The notes under the pieces are model-generated. The model was not told where the DNA came from, did not search any database, and was given only the letters and a program-made list of their open reading frames with translations. Shown here in pieces: positions 1 to 11,520 of a stretch of 64,000 nucleotides of DNA. The position numbers were made by a program, and so were the translations under genes. This DNA comes from Taudactylus pleione (Eukaryota > Chordata > Amphibia > Anura > Myobatrachidae), in contig JAUIMM010000213.1 in assembly GCA_031769625.1 (NCBI GenBank), positions 3,713,001-3,777,000 of the forward strand, written 5' to 3'. The first letter of the stretch is position 1. The number at the start of each line of letters is the position of its first letter.

Positions 1-253
1 TGACACAGCTGCATAAGAAATCTTGGTCCCCAGTACAGTTATGTTTCTGCCCACCACCATATTCCTCCCCAGTAGGTATAGGATGGTCAGTTTGAGTCTT
101 CTCTCACCTTTTATGGTGATTTTTCTGCAGTGGGGAACTGCTGAAGAGATTGATCCTCCCTGAGCAGACAGTGTGTTCAGTTGGTATTCATGATTCATGT
201 AGGAGATCACATGGTCCAGAAGAATGTTTGCATAGGAATCATCATATAACAGA

Positions 254-754
254 GGGCCTGATCCAGAGCCGGACGCTCTGACCAGAGCGCTCGCTCTGAA
301 TCAGGGCCCTCCTACATGAAAATGGAGCATCCTCCTGGACGCTCGCATAGCTGTGGGTGACCACCCACAGCTTATGCGAGCGTCCATGATGATGGTCGCG
401 ATGGTCTCGCTGCCGCAAGCCCTGGAGTGTTTTTGGCTCTATCAGAGCCCAAATCACTCCCACTGACATCACTACTGATGTCAGTGGGGCCGGCTTCAAA
501 CGGTAGGCGTTCCCATGGGGATGCCTCCATCTGGCAGCCATGCCCCCGGCACGCCCACCAAAGGGGGCGTGCTGTCAATCAACATCGACAGCACACCCCC
601 TTTGTTGCGAGACCCGGAGCGACGGCTACCCCATCGGTAGCCGGGTCTCACGCATGCGCACGACGGAGCTCCCTCCATCATGCGCATGCGTAGTGGGGTA
701 ACATCGACCCGCTTGCGAGCGTCCTGCGCTCGCGAGCGGGTCTGAATGACCCCC
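254..754. mobile_element. MITE, GGCCTGATTCAG-type, about 500 bp
   Basis: The left end reads gggcctgatccagagcc and the right end reads gcgggtctgaatgacccc, which are imperfect inverted copies of each other. The interior is GC-rich, carries several short inverted repeats (for example the gcatagctgtgggtgacc segment and its partner just downstream) and has no credible gene. The same ends recur many times in this window, so this is a dispersed non-autonomous DNA element. The superfamily is not resolved because the target duplication is unclear. The flanking bases 1-253 hold nothing I recognise. Confidence 0.6.
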
Positions 755-944
755 AGAGGTTCAACCAGATAAAACATAGTAACAGATGTTTTGGGGCAGG
801 GCAAAATGTGAACTTCCTTGATAAAACAATTTTAGATTATTAAACTATTTTCTAATTTGTTATAACATTTACAGCTGTAATATTTTTTTTTTTTTTAGAA
901 TTTTTGTCTTATAAAAGATTGCTGCGCCCCAGACTTATCTCTCC

Positions 945-2540
945 AGCAGTCTCATCCCCAGTGTCACTTCAGCGGCCTCATCACCCCTGTGTCTATCCAG
1001 CAGCCTAATCTTCATGTTATTACTATGTCTTGTACACCATGTATTGTGCAGTTCTATGGTTCACCATGGGGGGCTGCTGTCCAGACACCACTCTGACTGG
1101 TGGAATGATCAGATTTACATTTTATGGAATCTCACCCCCCCCTGTGTCTCTCTAGAAGCCTCATCCACTCTGTCTCTCCAGCAATCTCATCACACTTGTG
1201 TCTCTCCAGCAGTCTCATTACAGCCCTGTGTCTCTCCAGCTGCCTCATTACACCCCTGTGTCTATCCAGCAGCCTCATTACAGCCCTGTGTCTCTCCAGC
1301 TGCCTAATTACACCCCTGTGTCTATCCAGCAGCCTCATTACACCCCTGTGTCTCTCCAGCAGCCTCATCACACTTGTGTCTGTTCTGCAGCCTCATCCCC
1401 TGTCTCTCCAGCAGCCTCATCATACTTGGGTGTCTTCAGCAGCATAATCACACTTATGTCTGTCTAGCAACCTCATCCTCCCTGTGTATGTCTAACAGCT
1501 TCATTATCCCTGTGTCTCTCCAGCAGCTTCATCACACTTTTGTCTTTCCAGCAGCCTCATCACCCCTGTGTCTCTCCAGCAGCCTCATCATGTGTGTGCC
1601 TCTCCAGCAGCTGCACCCTAAATGTCTATCTTCAGCAGACTTATTCCCCATGTGTCTCTATAAAAGCCTTATCCCTCGGTGTCTTTCCAGAAGCCAAACC
1701 CCCTGTGTCTCTCCAGTAGCTTTATCCCCTGTGTCTAACCAGAAACTAAATCCCCCTGTGTCTCTCCAGCAGCCTAACCCTTCCTGTGTCTCCTGAAGCC
1801 TCGACCCCCTGAGTCTCCACAGTAGCCTTATCACACATGTGGCTCTTCCGCAGCCTCATCACCCCCTGTGTCTCTCCAGCAATCTCATTCCACCTTTAGC
1901 AGCATCATCCCCCACCTATGTCTCTCCATTAGCATAATTCCCTGTACGTCTGCTCAGCAGACTAATGACTCCTTGTGTTTCTCCAGTAGCCTCACACCCC
2001 CTGTGTCTTTAGCAGCCTAATCCCCACATGTCTTTCCAGTAGCCTCATCACATGTGTGTCTCTCTATCAGCCTCATCACCCCCTGTGGCTCTCCAGTAGT
2101 GTCATCCCACCTGTGTCTCTCCAGCAGCCACACTCCTCACATATCTCTTCAGCAGCCTAATTTCCAACATGTGTCTCTCCAGCAGTCTCATCCCACCTGT
2201 ATCTCTTTAGTAGCTTCACCACCTACCTATGTTTCTCCAGCAGCCTCATCCTCTATGTCTCTCCAGCCGCCTAGTCACACCTGTGTCTCTATCAGCCTCA
2301 CCCCCTCTGTGTCTCTTCTGCAGCCTTGTACCCCCATATCTCTCCAGCAGCCTCATCCCACCTGTATCTCTTTAGTAGCTTCATCACCTACCTATGTTTC
2401 TCCAGCAGCCTCATCCTCTGTCTCTCCAGCCGCCTAGTCACACCTGTGTCTCTATCAGCCTCACCCCCTCTGTGTCTCTTCTGCAGCCTTGCACCCCCAT
2501 ATCTCTCTAGCAGCTTCAGCTCCACCATAACTCTCCAGTT
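945..2540. repeat. 30-bp minisatellite array (about 1.6 kb)
   Basis: A degenerate tandem array of a roughly 30-bp unit built around ctgtgtctctccagcagcc followed by tcatcac or similar. Between about 1201 and 1380 the units alternate in a 60-bp higher-order pattern (tctctccagctg versus tctatccagcag). A segment of about 155 bp near 2190-2345 is repeated almost exactly at 2346-2500. Open frames on both strands here simply follow the repeat and are not genes. Confidence 0.85.
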
Positions 2541-3138
2541 TCAACCCACACTTACCTTCTCTCTCTTCTGTCTGCTCCTCTTTGCAGCAGCAGCTCCTCT
2601 GTCATTTAGTGGACAAAATCATGATGTCAAATGGCTGCGCTGAAAACTAAAAACTTTTTTGTGCTGGGTGATGGTAAGAGGGCTCCACCTTCATGCTTTT
2701 GCCCCTGCTGATTAGTTCAGTTTTGCAGGTATGGTACAGGTGAGCCTTAGGGCTTTATTTTTATTAACAGGTTTTAGACCTGGTAATAATATTTTTTTTA
2801 TTTTCGCTTATCACAGCAATAAGTAATTCAATATCAGCTGAATTAATTTTTTAAAAAGCAGGAAACAGAGGCTCTGATAGGAGCTGATTCCTGCAATATG
2901 TTAGTAGTGAAGTGATTGCTAATGTAATTACTTCTCATTCAACACCTTGCTGGGTTACTGTGCATTCACAATCTGCTGACCATGCATGTGTGAGTGGCTA
3001 TTCCCGGGGAGGGACCCTATGGAAAATATTGACTGTAGCCTACAATGGATATTGCCATCTAAAGGTGGCATTAGCTACCAGGGACAAGCTCAAGCTGGTA
3101 AATTCACCAATGAAGCAGCCCCATAGAAACCTATAGAG
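2541..3138. other. Unassigned intergenic sequence
   Basis: No gene, RNA or clear repeat boundary is recognised in this stretch. It is moderately AT-rich with short T runs. Confidence 0.4.
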
Positions 3139-3830
3139 GTTGAATAAAAACAAGGAATGGAGCGCTGTCTCAAGAAGTGGTGACAATAATTATTAGAAAT
3201 TTAATCATAATCCTACCAAAATCATAAACAATCATACATACACATATAAATATAAAAAAGTGGTAATTGAAATAAAAAGAGTCCAAACATAAGACGTCGA
3301 ATGGATATTGTACAATATATAACAAATAAATCCACTGGAGAACACTGATGTGATTAAAATGTCTCTGTACCAGTCTGATTAACAGACATAAAAAGCAGGT
3401 GAAATTGCAAAGAAAAGGTACGATTCACTCCTGCTATGTAGCACTGATTAGTAACAATTGTTGCAGTAGTCCAAACAGTTACTAAAATACAAGATCAGTC
3501 TCTCTGTGAAATAAATGGATATCCATTGAAAATATATGAATGCTCTCCTCTAACTTTGTGATCTGGTGATTCACTGGGATTTCATTTAATAGCAGCAATT
3601 GAAAAGAAGGGGAACGAGGGAATGGCAATCTATCAGTGAGTACAAGTCAAAAAAGCCGAGCACGGCAAAAGAATAATTATTTTTGATGATAAAAAATATA
3701 TATAGACACTGACTGATTATTTCTTTCACTGTATGTTCCATCCATGCTGTTTAAGGCTGAAATCAAGTTGCTGTTGGTCAGGCTTTCCTCTCACTTGCAA
3801 TTGTGAAAGACCGGTGTAATGATCCCTTCA
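3139..3830 (-). mobile_element. Retroposon-like fragment with GCGC/T-rich end
   Basis: Read on the minus strand, this AT-rich segment ends with agcgctccattccttgtttt, close to 3139. The same kind of ending (a GYGC box followed by a T-rich run) closes the arms of the inverted-arm elements at 13416, 39237 and 45563. The far boundary is not visible and I found no target duplication, so the right coordinate is approximate. Family assignment is an inference from the shared end only. Confidence 0.35.
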
Positions 3831-4559
3831 AGTGCTGTCCACACATGCAGGATGCAGTCTAGCTACACAACTCCTCCGTGTCAGCTGGTATTTCTCCTCT
3901 AATAGTACCGCTGTGTCCGTGCTAATTAATCTAGAAACTGATGCCTTTGTGGTCGCTTTCCATTTTTTTGCCATATAGGAGAACAAATAGTTGTTTAGAC
4001 TTTTTGAAATCCTCACTTCTGTGCAGATATATTTTGATAGCTCTATAGAATCAATATTTTTCTTCTCATGGCCTTTCCGATTAGGAAATAATAACAGCAA
4101 ATACAATTTCTTGATTTACAGGTATTATTTGCTTTCTGGTGTTAGATATGCTTTTTCAGCTACTGTATGTAAAATCATCCCTAAAATTGTTGTACTTTGA
4201 GATGACACTAGCTTTGCTTCATTTATTATGCAGGCATGCTGCTTCAGGACCAGAATATTCATAGATGTAACTTCCAGCAAACCTTTTTATGAATGTTGTT
4301 GCAATCAGAATATTGTCTAAGTATGGCAAAAGAAGGATTCCACCCTTCCTTAATTTGGCTATCACCACTACCAAAACCTTGTGAAGGACCTTAGTGATGT
4401 ATTGTGGCTAAAGCACAGAAATCTCACAACTGCCTTCAACTCACATGATATTAGCTTATAGGAAAAGAAGACAGGAAACAGGGTGGATTGGATTTATATA
4501 CCTGCAGGTTTTGTCTTCTTTACCTGTACTGTCATGTAGAAGGAAGGCTTAACCCATTT

Positions 4560-5265
4560 ATAAAGGATGGCAGTCAACAATTAAAAGGTTGACAGTGCCT
4601 AGGTAGACACCAACTGCTAAACAGGAAATAGGTCGAAAGGAACAAAAAAGTCGACACACAAAAGGTAGACATGGATAAAGATCAACAGGTACAAAAGATC
4701 AACATGGTCAAAGGTCAGCATTGGAATGGTCAACACATATTTTGTTGGTTAGGGCTAGGCACTTGCTGGGGGGTTAAGGTTAGGCTCTAGAAGTGACATT
4801 AGTGTTAGGGACTTACCCCAACAGTTAGGGTTAAGCACTAGGAGGGATGGTTAGGGTTAGGCACCAGGAGGGACAGTTATAGCACTTACCCTGATGGTTA
4901 GGGATATGCACCAGAAGGGAGGGCTAGGGTTATGCCGGGTACACACTAGACAAAATGTCGTCTGACCTGGAAGATCGAATGACATATCGTCCACATTGGG
5001 CAGTGTGTACCCGCTATGTGCGCTCCCCCGCATCATCAGCGCCATCGCCCGTCGGACCTGCATGCAGCATGGCCCCCACTGTCGCTCCTTTGCTCCCGGC
5101 ATCAGCAAGTGTGTACACACTTGCCGATGCCTGAACCCGCCGTATGACACATCGGCTGGGTACGCATCATTAAGTGTCTACCCAGCATTAGACACCAAGG
5201 GGAGGGTAAGGGTTAAAATGAAGATTAGGGTTAGAAACCAAAAAAGTGTTGACCATTTGTCGACC
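4560..5265. mobile_element. Non-autonomous element with GGTTAGGG-like internal array
   Basis: The flanks contain matching phrases (gtcaacaattaaaaggttga on the left, aaaaagtgttgaccatttgt on the right), and the centre carries repeated ggttagggttaggcac-type units between about 4740 and 5230. Similar internal arrays occur in the elements at 22085 and 24765. A separate MITE at 4931-5190 interrupts it. The array is irregular and belongs to the element; it is not a telomeric array. Confidence 0.5.
4931..5190. mobile_element. MITE nested in TTAGGG-like element
   Basis: The left end tatgccgggtacacacta is matched in inverse by the right end taagtgtctacccagcatta. It is about 260 bp, has no coding capacity, and splits the surrounding array, so it is the younger insertion. 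It resembles the cagctggccatacac-ended MITEs at 52230 and 61694. Confidence 0.6.
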
Positions 5266-5482
5266 ATTGCAATGTCATTGCGGTGACGCGATTCGCACTG
5301 AATCGCGTCATCATGGCCCCGCCCCCTGCTTCACAATGCCTTTAATTTCGGCATTGTGAAGAGGGGGCGGGACCACAATGACGCAGTCACGCAGCCCGCT
5401 CCCATTACAGTGTCTTTGTCTGGCCACGCCCCCCATTGCATACAGGTATTCAGCTCCCTCCCGGAAGGAGGGAGCTGAACGT
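5266..5482. repeat. Cluster of short perfect hairpins
   Basis: Three inverted repeats lie close together. Around 5287-5308, gcgattcgc is followed by gaatcgcg. At 5330-5361, cttcacaatgcc faces ggcattgtgaag. At 5449-5482, ttcagctccctcc faces ggagggagctgaa. The block is GC-rich (several cccc/gggg runs) against an AT-rich background. It may be the remains of a MITE whose ends I cannot fix. Confidence 0.45.
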
Positions 5483-6348
5483 CAGCAAATATGTCATTAT
5501 ATAGTAATGACCACTGAGGATGACTCATTTTTATCATAGACCCTACTTATCAGAGGTAGAGTCTACTGTGCATGTGCAGGTCTCCATGAACATGGCATAC
5601 GTACCATTTATGTACTTTGCCTGCGCAAAACGTCTGCACCTTTTTCCTGGTGTTTTTTGTAGCATCGGATCCAAACTCTGGAGAGGTATGTATAATGTTT
5701 GGGTGCAGGGCGTGCGGTTTGGGCCCCCCTGGACCCAGGGACCCGTGTGCACCACATCCTGCACCCATTATAGATATGCACATGCAACATATTTGAGCTT
5801 TAACTAGATCTATTCAGTATTTAAAAACATAACTCGGATATCCTGTTTGGAAAAAGCTGATATCAGAAGCATATAATTCCAAAATATTCATGCTAAATTG
5901 TACAAGTTCAAAGAGTCACAACACTGTCTCAGTGAATAAATCACTCCCTCATTTTCATAACTATCACTGTACAGAAACTATTTATGAATACATAGTAAGC
6001 AGCAGAATTGGATAGTACAGAAAAGTACATTTGTGAAATTGCGGTATCAGTGACAAGTTAGCAAAATTATTAAATAACCAACTTTGGGAAAGTGTATTGT
6101 TGAACACACCTATGTTTGCGGAATAGGTCTTGTGTAAATTCACACTGTAAATGCTCAGATAATGAGTACATGCAGGTATGGGCAATGCAGAGTCAGACAC
6201 ATTTTGATTGCATCTATACTGTACTTACAATTGGAGGGGCAGGACAGGAAGGTGTTGGGAGGTTTTTACATAGACAAAGTTCAGGAAGGGTGTGATCACA
6301 TGTATACCTGATTTACTTCCAACTCTGCGTCAGGCCCAAAAAATATAG
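5483..6348. other. Unassigned intergenic sequence
   Basis: No recognisable gene or repeat boundary. The short open frames here on both strands show no family motifs. Confidence 0.4.
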
Positions 6349-7062
6349 CTCTGTATTAAGGGTGTGCACCGGCCACTTTTCGTGTTTTGGTTTTGATCGG
6401 GATCTTTCTTCGTGTTTTGGATCTGGATTGGTTTTGCCAAAACCACCCTTCCGTGTTTTGGGTTCTGGGTTTTGTGTTTCGGATCTGTATTTTTTTTAAA
6501 AAAAGCATAAAAACAGCTAAAATCACAGAATGTGTTGGTTTTTCTGCTCCTATGCTATTATTAACCTCAATAACCTTAATTTCCACTAATTTCCAGTCTA
6601 TTCTGAACACCTCACACCTCACAATAGTGTTTTTATGTCCAAAAGGCTGCACCAAGGTAGCTGGATGACTATGCTAAGCGACACGAGTGGGCGGCACAAA
6701 CACGTGACCCATCTAGGAGTGACACTGCAGTGGCAGACAGGATGGCAGTTTGAAAAACTAGGCCCCAAACTGTACATAATGCAAAGAAAAAAAAGAGGTG
6801 CAAGATGGAATTGTCCTTGGGCCCTCCCACCCACCCTTATGTTGTATAAACAGGACATGCACACTTTAACAAACCAATCATTTCAGCGCCAGGGTCTGCC
6901 ACATGACTGTGGCTGAAATGATTGGTTCGTTTGGGCCCCCACAAAACAAGCTGGCAATTAATCTGTCCCTGCACAAACTGGCTCTACGGAGGCAAGATGT
7001 CGTCCTCATCCTCCTCATCCACCGATTCCTCACCCTCTTCAGTGTTGTGTACATCCTCATCC

Positions 7063-10000
7063 TCACAGAGTATTAACTCGTCCCCACTGGAATCCACGTC
7101 CCTCTGTACGTTCTGGAGGCTCGTCTCCCTGGAAGAGTTGATAATTCATTTTGATGAACATAATCTTCTCCACATTTTGTGGAAGCAACCTCCTACGCCT
7201 TTCGCTGACAAGGTTCCCGGCTGCACTAAACACTCTTTTGGAGTACACACTGGAGGGGGGGCAACTCAGGTAAAATAGAGCCAGTTTGTACAGGGGCCTC
7301 CAAATTGCCTCTTTTTCCTGCCAGTACAGGTATGGACTGTCTGACATGCCTACTTGGATGCTGTCACCGATGTAATCCTCCACCATTCTGTCAATGGTGA
7401 CAGTATCATATGTAGTTACAGTAGACATGTCAGAAATTGTTGCCAGGTCCTTCAGTCCGGACCAGATGTCCAAACTTGGTCCTGCCTGCCCTGCATCACC
7501 GCCAGCGGGTTGCTTAGGATACCTAAGTTTTTTCCTGGCAGCCCCAGTTGTGGGAGAAAATGAAGAAGGAGCTGTTGACGTGTCACGTTCCGCTTCAGCT
7601 GACAGTGTGTTCACCAGCAGGTCTTTGCACCTCTGCAGGCTTGTGTCGGCCGGAAAGAGAGACACCACATAGGCTTTAAACTTAGGATCGAGCACGGTGG
7701 CCAAAATGTAGTGGTCTGATTTCAACAGATTGACCACCCTGGAATCCTGGCAAAGCGAATGAAGGGCTTCATCCACAAGTCCCACATGCCGAGCTGAATC
7801 GCTCCGTCTTAGCTCCTCCTTCACTTTCTCCAGCTGCTTCTGCAAAAGCCTGATGAGGGGAATGACCTGACTCAAGCTGGCAGTGTCTGAACTGACTTCA
7901 CGTGTGGCAAGTTCGAAGGGCTGGAGAACCTTGCACAACACGGAAATCATTCTCCACTGCGCTTGAGTCAGGTGCATTCCCCCTCCTTTGCCTATGTCAT
8001 AGGTGGATGTATAGGCTTGTATGGCCTTTTGCTGCTCCTCCATCCTCTGAAGCATATAGAGGGTTGAGTTCCACCGCGTCACAACCTCTTGCTTCAGGTG
8101 ATGGCGGGGCAGGTTCAAGAGTGTTTGCTGGTGCTCCAGTCTTCGGCACGCAGTCGCTGAATGGCGAAAGTGGCCAGAAATTTTTCGGGCCACCCAAAGC
8201 GTTTCCTGCACGCCCCTGTCGCTTTTCAGAAAATTCTGCACCACCAAGTTTATTGTGTGAGCAAAACATGGGACGTGCTGGAATTTGCCCAGATGTAATG
8301 CCCGCACAATATTGGTGGCATTGTCAGATATCACAAATCCCCAGGAGAGTCTAAGTGGGGTAAGCCACTGGGCGATGATTTCCCTCAGTTTCTCTAAGAG
8401 GTTGTCGGCGGTGTGCCTCTTACTGAAACCGGTGATACACAGCGTAGCCTGCCTTGGAACGAGCTGGCGTTTCTGAGATGCTGCTACTGGTGACGCTGCT
8501 GCTGTTGCTGCGTAAGGTGATACATCTACCCAGTGGGCTGTTACAGTCATATAGTCCTTAGTCTGCCCTGTTCCACTTGTCCACATGTCCGTGGTTAAGT
8601 GGACATTGGGTACAACGGCATTTTTCAGGACACTGAGGACACTTTTTCTGACGTTTCTGTACAGTCTCGGTATCGCCTGCCTAGTGAAGTGGAATCTAGA
8701 CGGGATTTGGAACCGGGGACACACTACTTCCATCAATTGTCTAAATCCCACTGCACTATTGGCGGATACCGGACGCACGTCTAACACCAACATAGCAGTC
8801 AAGGCCTCAGTTATACGTTTTGCTTCAGAATGACTGCTGTCGTACTTCATCCTCCTCGCTAAGGACTGTTGGAGGGTCAATTGTTTAGTAAAAGTAGTGG
8901 TGTTCCTACTTCCTCTCTGGGATGATGAACGCCTCCCAGCAGCAGCAACAGCAGCAGCAGCAGCAGGAGGCGTAGCAATGCAGGATCCTCCGGAGGAATC
9001 CCGGATAGGAGAGTCAGTCATGCCAGTGACATGGCCTGCAGGACTACTTCCGATCCTGACTAAGGAGGAAATTGACGAGGAGGGAGTTGACGGTGTGGTT
9101 TGCAGGCGCTTGGATACAACAGGACAACAGGATTTAGGTGTCCCTGGACTGCTTACGGTCTTAGCCAAAGTTTCTGAACTTGACAGTAACTTATTATGAA
9201 CGCGCTGCAGGTGCCGTATAAGGGAGGATGTTCCTAGGTGGTTAACGTCCCTACCCCTACTTATTCCACCTTTACATATGGCAAGACAGTTGTTGTCCGG
9301 ATTTGGATAGAAATATTGCCAGACCAAAGAGGTGGAATGTTTGGTCTTCTGCCCAGGCATGACCGTGATGGGCTTTTTCATCCCACGGACAACAACTGTC
9401 TCCCCCGGAGCCTGATTTAAACAAACCACATCACCATCAGAATCCTCCTCACCAACTTCCTCCTCAGCGCCAGCTACACCAGTATCCTCATCCTGTTGTA
9501 CTTCAACAGTGACATCTTCAATTTGCATATCAGCAAGTGGACTGTGGGTGCTCCTTTCAGCACTTGCAGGGGGCGTGCAAATGGTGGAAAGAGCCACCTC
9601 TTCCCGTCCAGTGCTGGGAAGGTCAGGCATCGCAACCGCCACCACACTTGGACTCTCCTTGGGGATTTGTGATATCTTCTTAGAACGCACAGTTCTTTGC
9701 TGTGCTTTTGCCAGCTTATCTCGTTTGATTTTTTTAGCGGGAGGAGGGCTTCCATCGTCATGTGAAGCTGAACCACTAGTCATGAACATACTAGTCATAC
9801 TAGTATGACACACACTAGTCATAGGGAAAGACCTTAGCCGTTCCTTGCCACTCCGTGTCGTAAATGGCATATTGGCAAGTTTACGTTTCTCTTCAGCTGA
9901 TTTAAATGTTTTTTTCAAGGTCATTTTCCTGAACTTTGTCATTTGGGATTGTATGTGCCCTCTACTATGACATTGGGCATCGGCCTTGGCAGACGACGTT

Positions 10001-10113
10001 GATGGCATGTTATCGTCTATGTCATGACTAGTGGCAGCAGCTTCAGCACTAGGAGGAAGTGGTTCTTGATCTTTCTCTATTTTATTTTTATCGGAGAAAG
10101 TTTGGTCCTCCAT
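7063..10113 (-). CDS. hAT-family transposase with BED zinc finger, 1016 aa
   Basis: This predicted nuclear DNA-binding enzyme would excise and reinsert the surrounding element by the hAT cut-and-paste mechanism. The frame is uninterrupted. Residues 1-250 form a low-complexity, basic and acidic extension. A BED-type zinc finger spans about 258-308 (Cys276, Cys280, then HLQRVH at 301-306). The RNase H-like core shows LTTDMWTSG at 506-514 with the first acidic residue Asp509, VISDNATN at 594-601 with Asp597, the CxxH pair Cys616/His619, and RWNST at 680-684. The C-terminal hAT dimerisation region is about 926-990 (WRPLYKLALFYLSCPPSS, then RVFSAAGNLVSERR). An alanine run at 384-391 reflects a GCA/GCC-rich codon tract. 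The start at 10113 is the first Met of the open frame. Host domestication is an alternative, but the intact ends and target duplication argue for a resident transposon. Confidence 0.93.
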   Translation of the reverse strand: MEDQTFSDKNKIEKDQEPLPPSAEAAATSHDIDDNMPSTSSAKADAQCHSRGHIQSQMTKFRKMTLKKTFKSAEEKRKLANMPFTTRSGKERLRSFPMTSVCHTSMTSMFMTSGSASHDDGSPPPAKKIKRDKLAKAQQRTVRSKKISQIPKESPSVVAVAMPDLPSTGREEVALSTICTPPASAERSTHSPLADMQIEDVTVEVQQDEDTGVAGAEEEVGEEDSDGDVVCLNQAPGETVVVRGMKKPITVMPGQKTKHSTSLVWQYFYPNPDNNCLAICKGGISRGRDVNHLGTSSLIRHLQRVHNKLLSSSETLAKTVSSPGTPKSCCPVVSKRLQTTPSTPSSSISSLVRIGSSPAGHVTGMTDSPIRDSSGGSCIATPPAAAAAVAAAGRRSSSQRGSRNTTTFTKQLTLQQSLARRMKYDSSHSEAKRITEALTAMLVLDVRPVSANSAVGFRQLMEVVCPRFQIPSRFHFTRQAIPRLYRNVRKSVLSVLKNAVVPNVHLTTDMWTSGTGQTKDYMTVTAHWVDVSPYAATAAASPVAASQKRQLVPRQATLCITGFSKRHTADNLLEKLREIIAQWLTPLRLSWGFVISDNATNIVRALHLGKFQHVPCFAHTINLVVQNFLKSDRGVQETLWVARKISGHFRHSATACRRLEHQQTLLNLPRHHLKQEVVTRWNSTLYMLQRMEEQQKAIQAYTSTYDIGKGGGMHLTQAQWRMISVLCKVLQPFELATREVSSDTASLSQVIPLIRLLQKQLEKVKEELRRSDSARHVGLVDEALHSLCQDSRVVNLLKSDHYILATVLDPKFKAYVVSLFPADTSLQRCKDLLVNTLSAEAERDTSTAPSSFSPTTGAARKKLRYPKQPAGGDAGQAGPSLDIWSGLKDLATISDMSTVTTYDTVTIDRMVEDYIGDSIQVGMSDSPYLYWQEKEAIWRPLYKLALFYLSCPPSSVYSKRVFSAAGNLVSERRRRLLPQNVEKIMFIKMNYQLFQGDEPPERTEGRGFQWGRVNTL

Positions 10114-10129
10114 TTATGTTATATCGATT

Positions 10130-11205
10130 TGATATATACGTGCGGCTAAGGCGCACACAAACACAGAAAATATTTTTTTATTTTTGCTGGAGAGTATTGC
10201 ACTTTGTGGGTTACACCACCCTTTAAGAAATGAGCCAGCTGGCTCTTTACTTATGGGACACAGGCGCACACTTGGCACTGCTCCTTTGTTGATGCACATG
10301 CGGCTACTGCGCACACAATTCACAAACACAGAAAATATTTTTTTATTTGGTTTGGAGTGTACTTTGGGGGTTACAGCACCCTTTAACGGTCAAGCCAGCC
10401 GGCCCTTTACTTATGACACAGGCGCACGCTTGGCACTACTTTGTTGATGCACGTGCGGCTACTGCGCACACAATTCACAAACACAGAAAATATTTTTTTA
10501 TTTGCTTTGGAGTGTACTTTGGTGGTTACAGCACCCTTTAATGGTCAAGCCAGCCGGCCCTTTACTTATGACACAGGTGCACGCTTGGCACTACTTTGTT
10601 GATGCACGTGCGGCTACTGCGCACACAATTCACAAACACAGAAAATATTTTTTTATTTGCTTTGGAGTGTACTTTGGGGGTTACAGCACCCTTTAACGGT
10701 CAAGCCAGCTGGCCCTTTACTTATGACACAGGTGCACGCTTGGCACTACTTTGTTGATGCACGTGCGGCTACTGCGCACACAATTCACAAACACAGAAAA
10801 TATTTTTTTATTTGGTTTGGAGTGTACTTTGGGAGTTACAGCACCCTTTAACGGTCAAGCCAGCCGGCCCTTTACTTATGACACAGGCGCACGCTTGCCA
10901 CTACTTTGTTGATGCACGTGCGGCTACTGCGCACACAATTCACAAACACAGAAAATATTTTTTTATTTGGTTTGGACTGGAGTGTACTTTGGGGGTTACA
11001 GCACCCTTTAACGGTCAAGCCAGCCAGCCCTTTACTTATGACACAGGTGCACGCTTGGCACTACTTTGTTGATGCACGTGCGGCTACTGCGCACACAATT
11101 CACAAACACAGAAAATATTTTTTTATTTGGTTTGGAGTGTACTTTGTTGATGCACGTGCGGCTACTGCGCACACAATTCACAAACACAGAAAATAATTTT
11201 TTTTT
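10130..11205. repeat. 155-bp tandem array upstream of hAT transposase
   Basis: About seven copies of a 155-bp unit; acacagaaaatatttttt and gatgcacgtgcggctactgc each recur once per unit. The first and last units are partial. The array lies immediately 5' of the minus-strand transposase start, where the promoter and leader would be. Each unit carries cggtcaagccagccggccc, so the region offers many equal sites for a DNA-binding protein. Short open frames in it recur at the same 155-bp spacing and are not genes. Confidence 0.85.
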
Positions 11206-11209
11206 AGCA

Positions 11210-11520
11210 CTTGGGGGGAGCACCCCTGACGAACAGAGCACCCCCTGGACAACACTACAGCACCCCTTTAGGACTGGGACACTGCACAGGACTTTGGAGT
11301 GGACACAGCCCCTATGGACAACTGACTGCACAACACAGTCCAGCCAGCCCCTATGGACTTTGAAGTAGTGGACACAGCCCCTATTAACAACAGCAGCACA
11401 GCACAACACAGCCAGCCCCTATGGACTTTGAAGTAGTGGACACAGCCCCTATGGACAACAGCAGCACAGCGCAGCACAGCACAGCACAACACGCCTCTGC
11501 ACTACACTACACTACACAGC
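11210..11520. repeat. About 69-bp tandem repeats near hAT right end
   Basis: The phrase cagcccctatggactttgaa and its neighbours (agtagtggacacagcccc) recur about every 69 bp. The block then grades into short cagcacagc units. It lies inside the hAT element, between the 155-bp array and the right terminus. Confidence 0.7.

Noticed and set aside
1014..2643. Ser/Leu/Cys-rich frames of 90-140 codons
   Set aside because: They are translations of the 30-bp minisatellite in several frames and on both strands.
8897..9199. Plus-strand frame with Ala repeat
   Set aside because: It is the shadow of the hAT transposase, whose own Ala run is encoded on the minus strand.
10347..11196. Repeated 64-96-codon plus-strand frames
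   Set aside because: They recur every 155 bp with the tandem array and have no protein motif.
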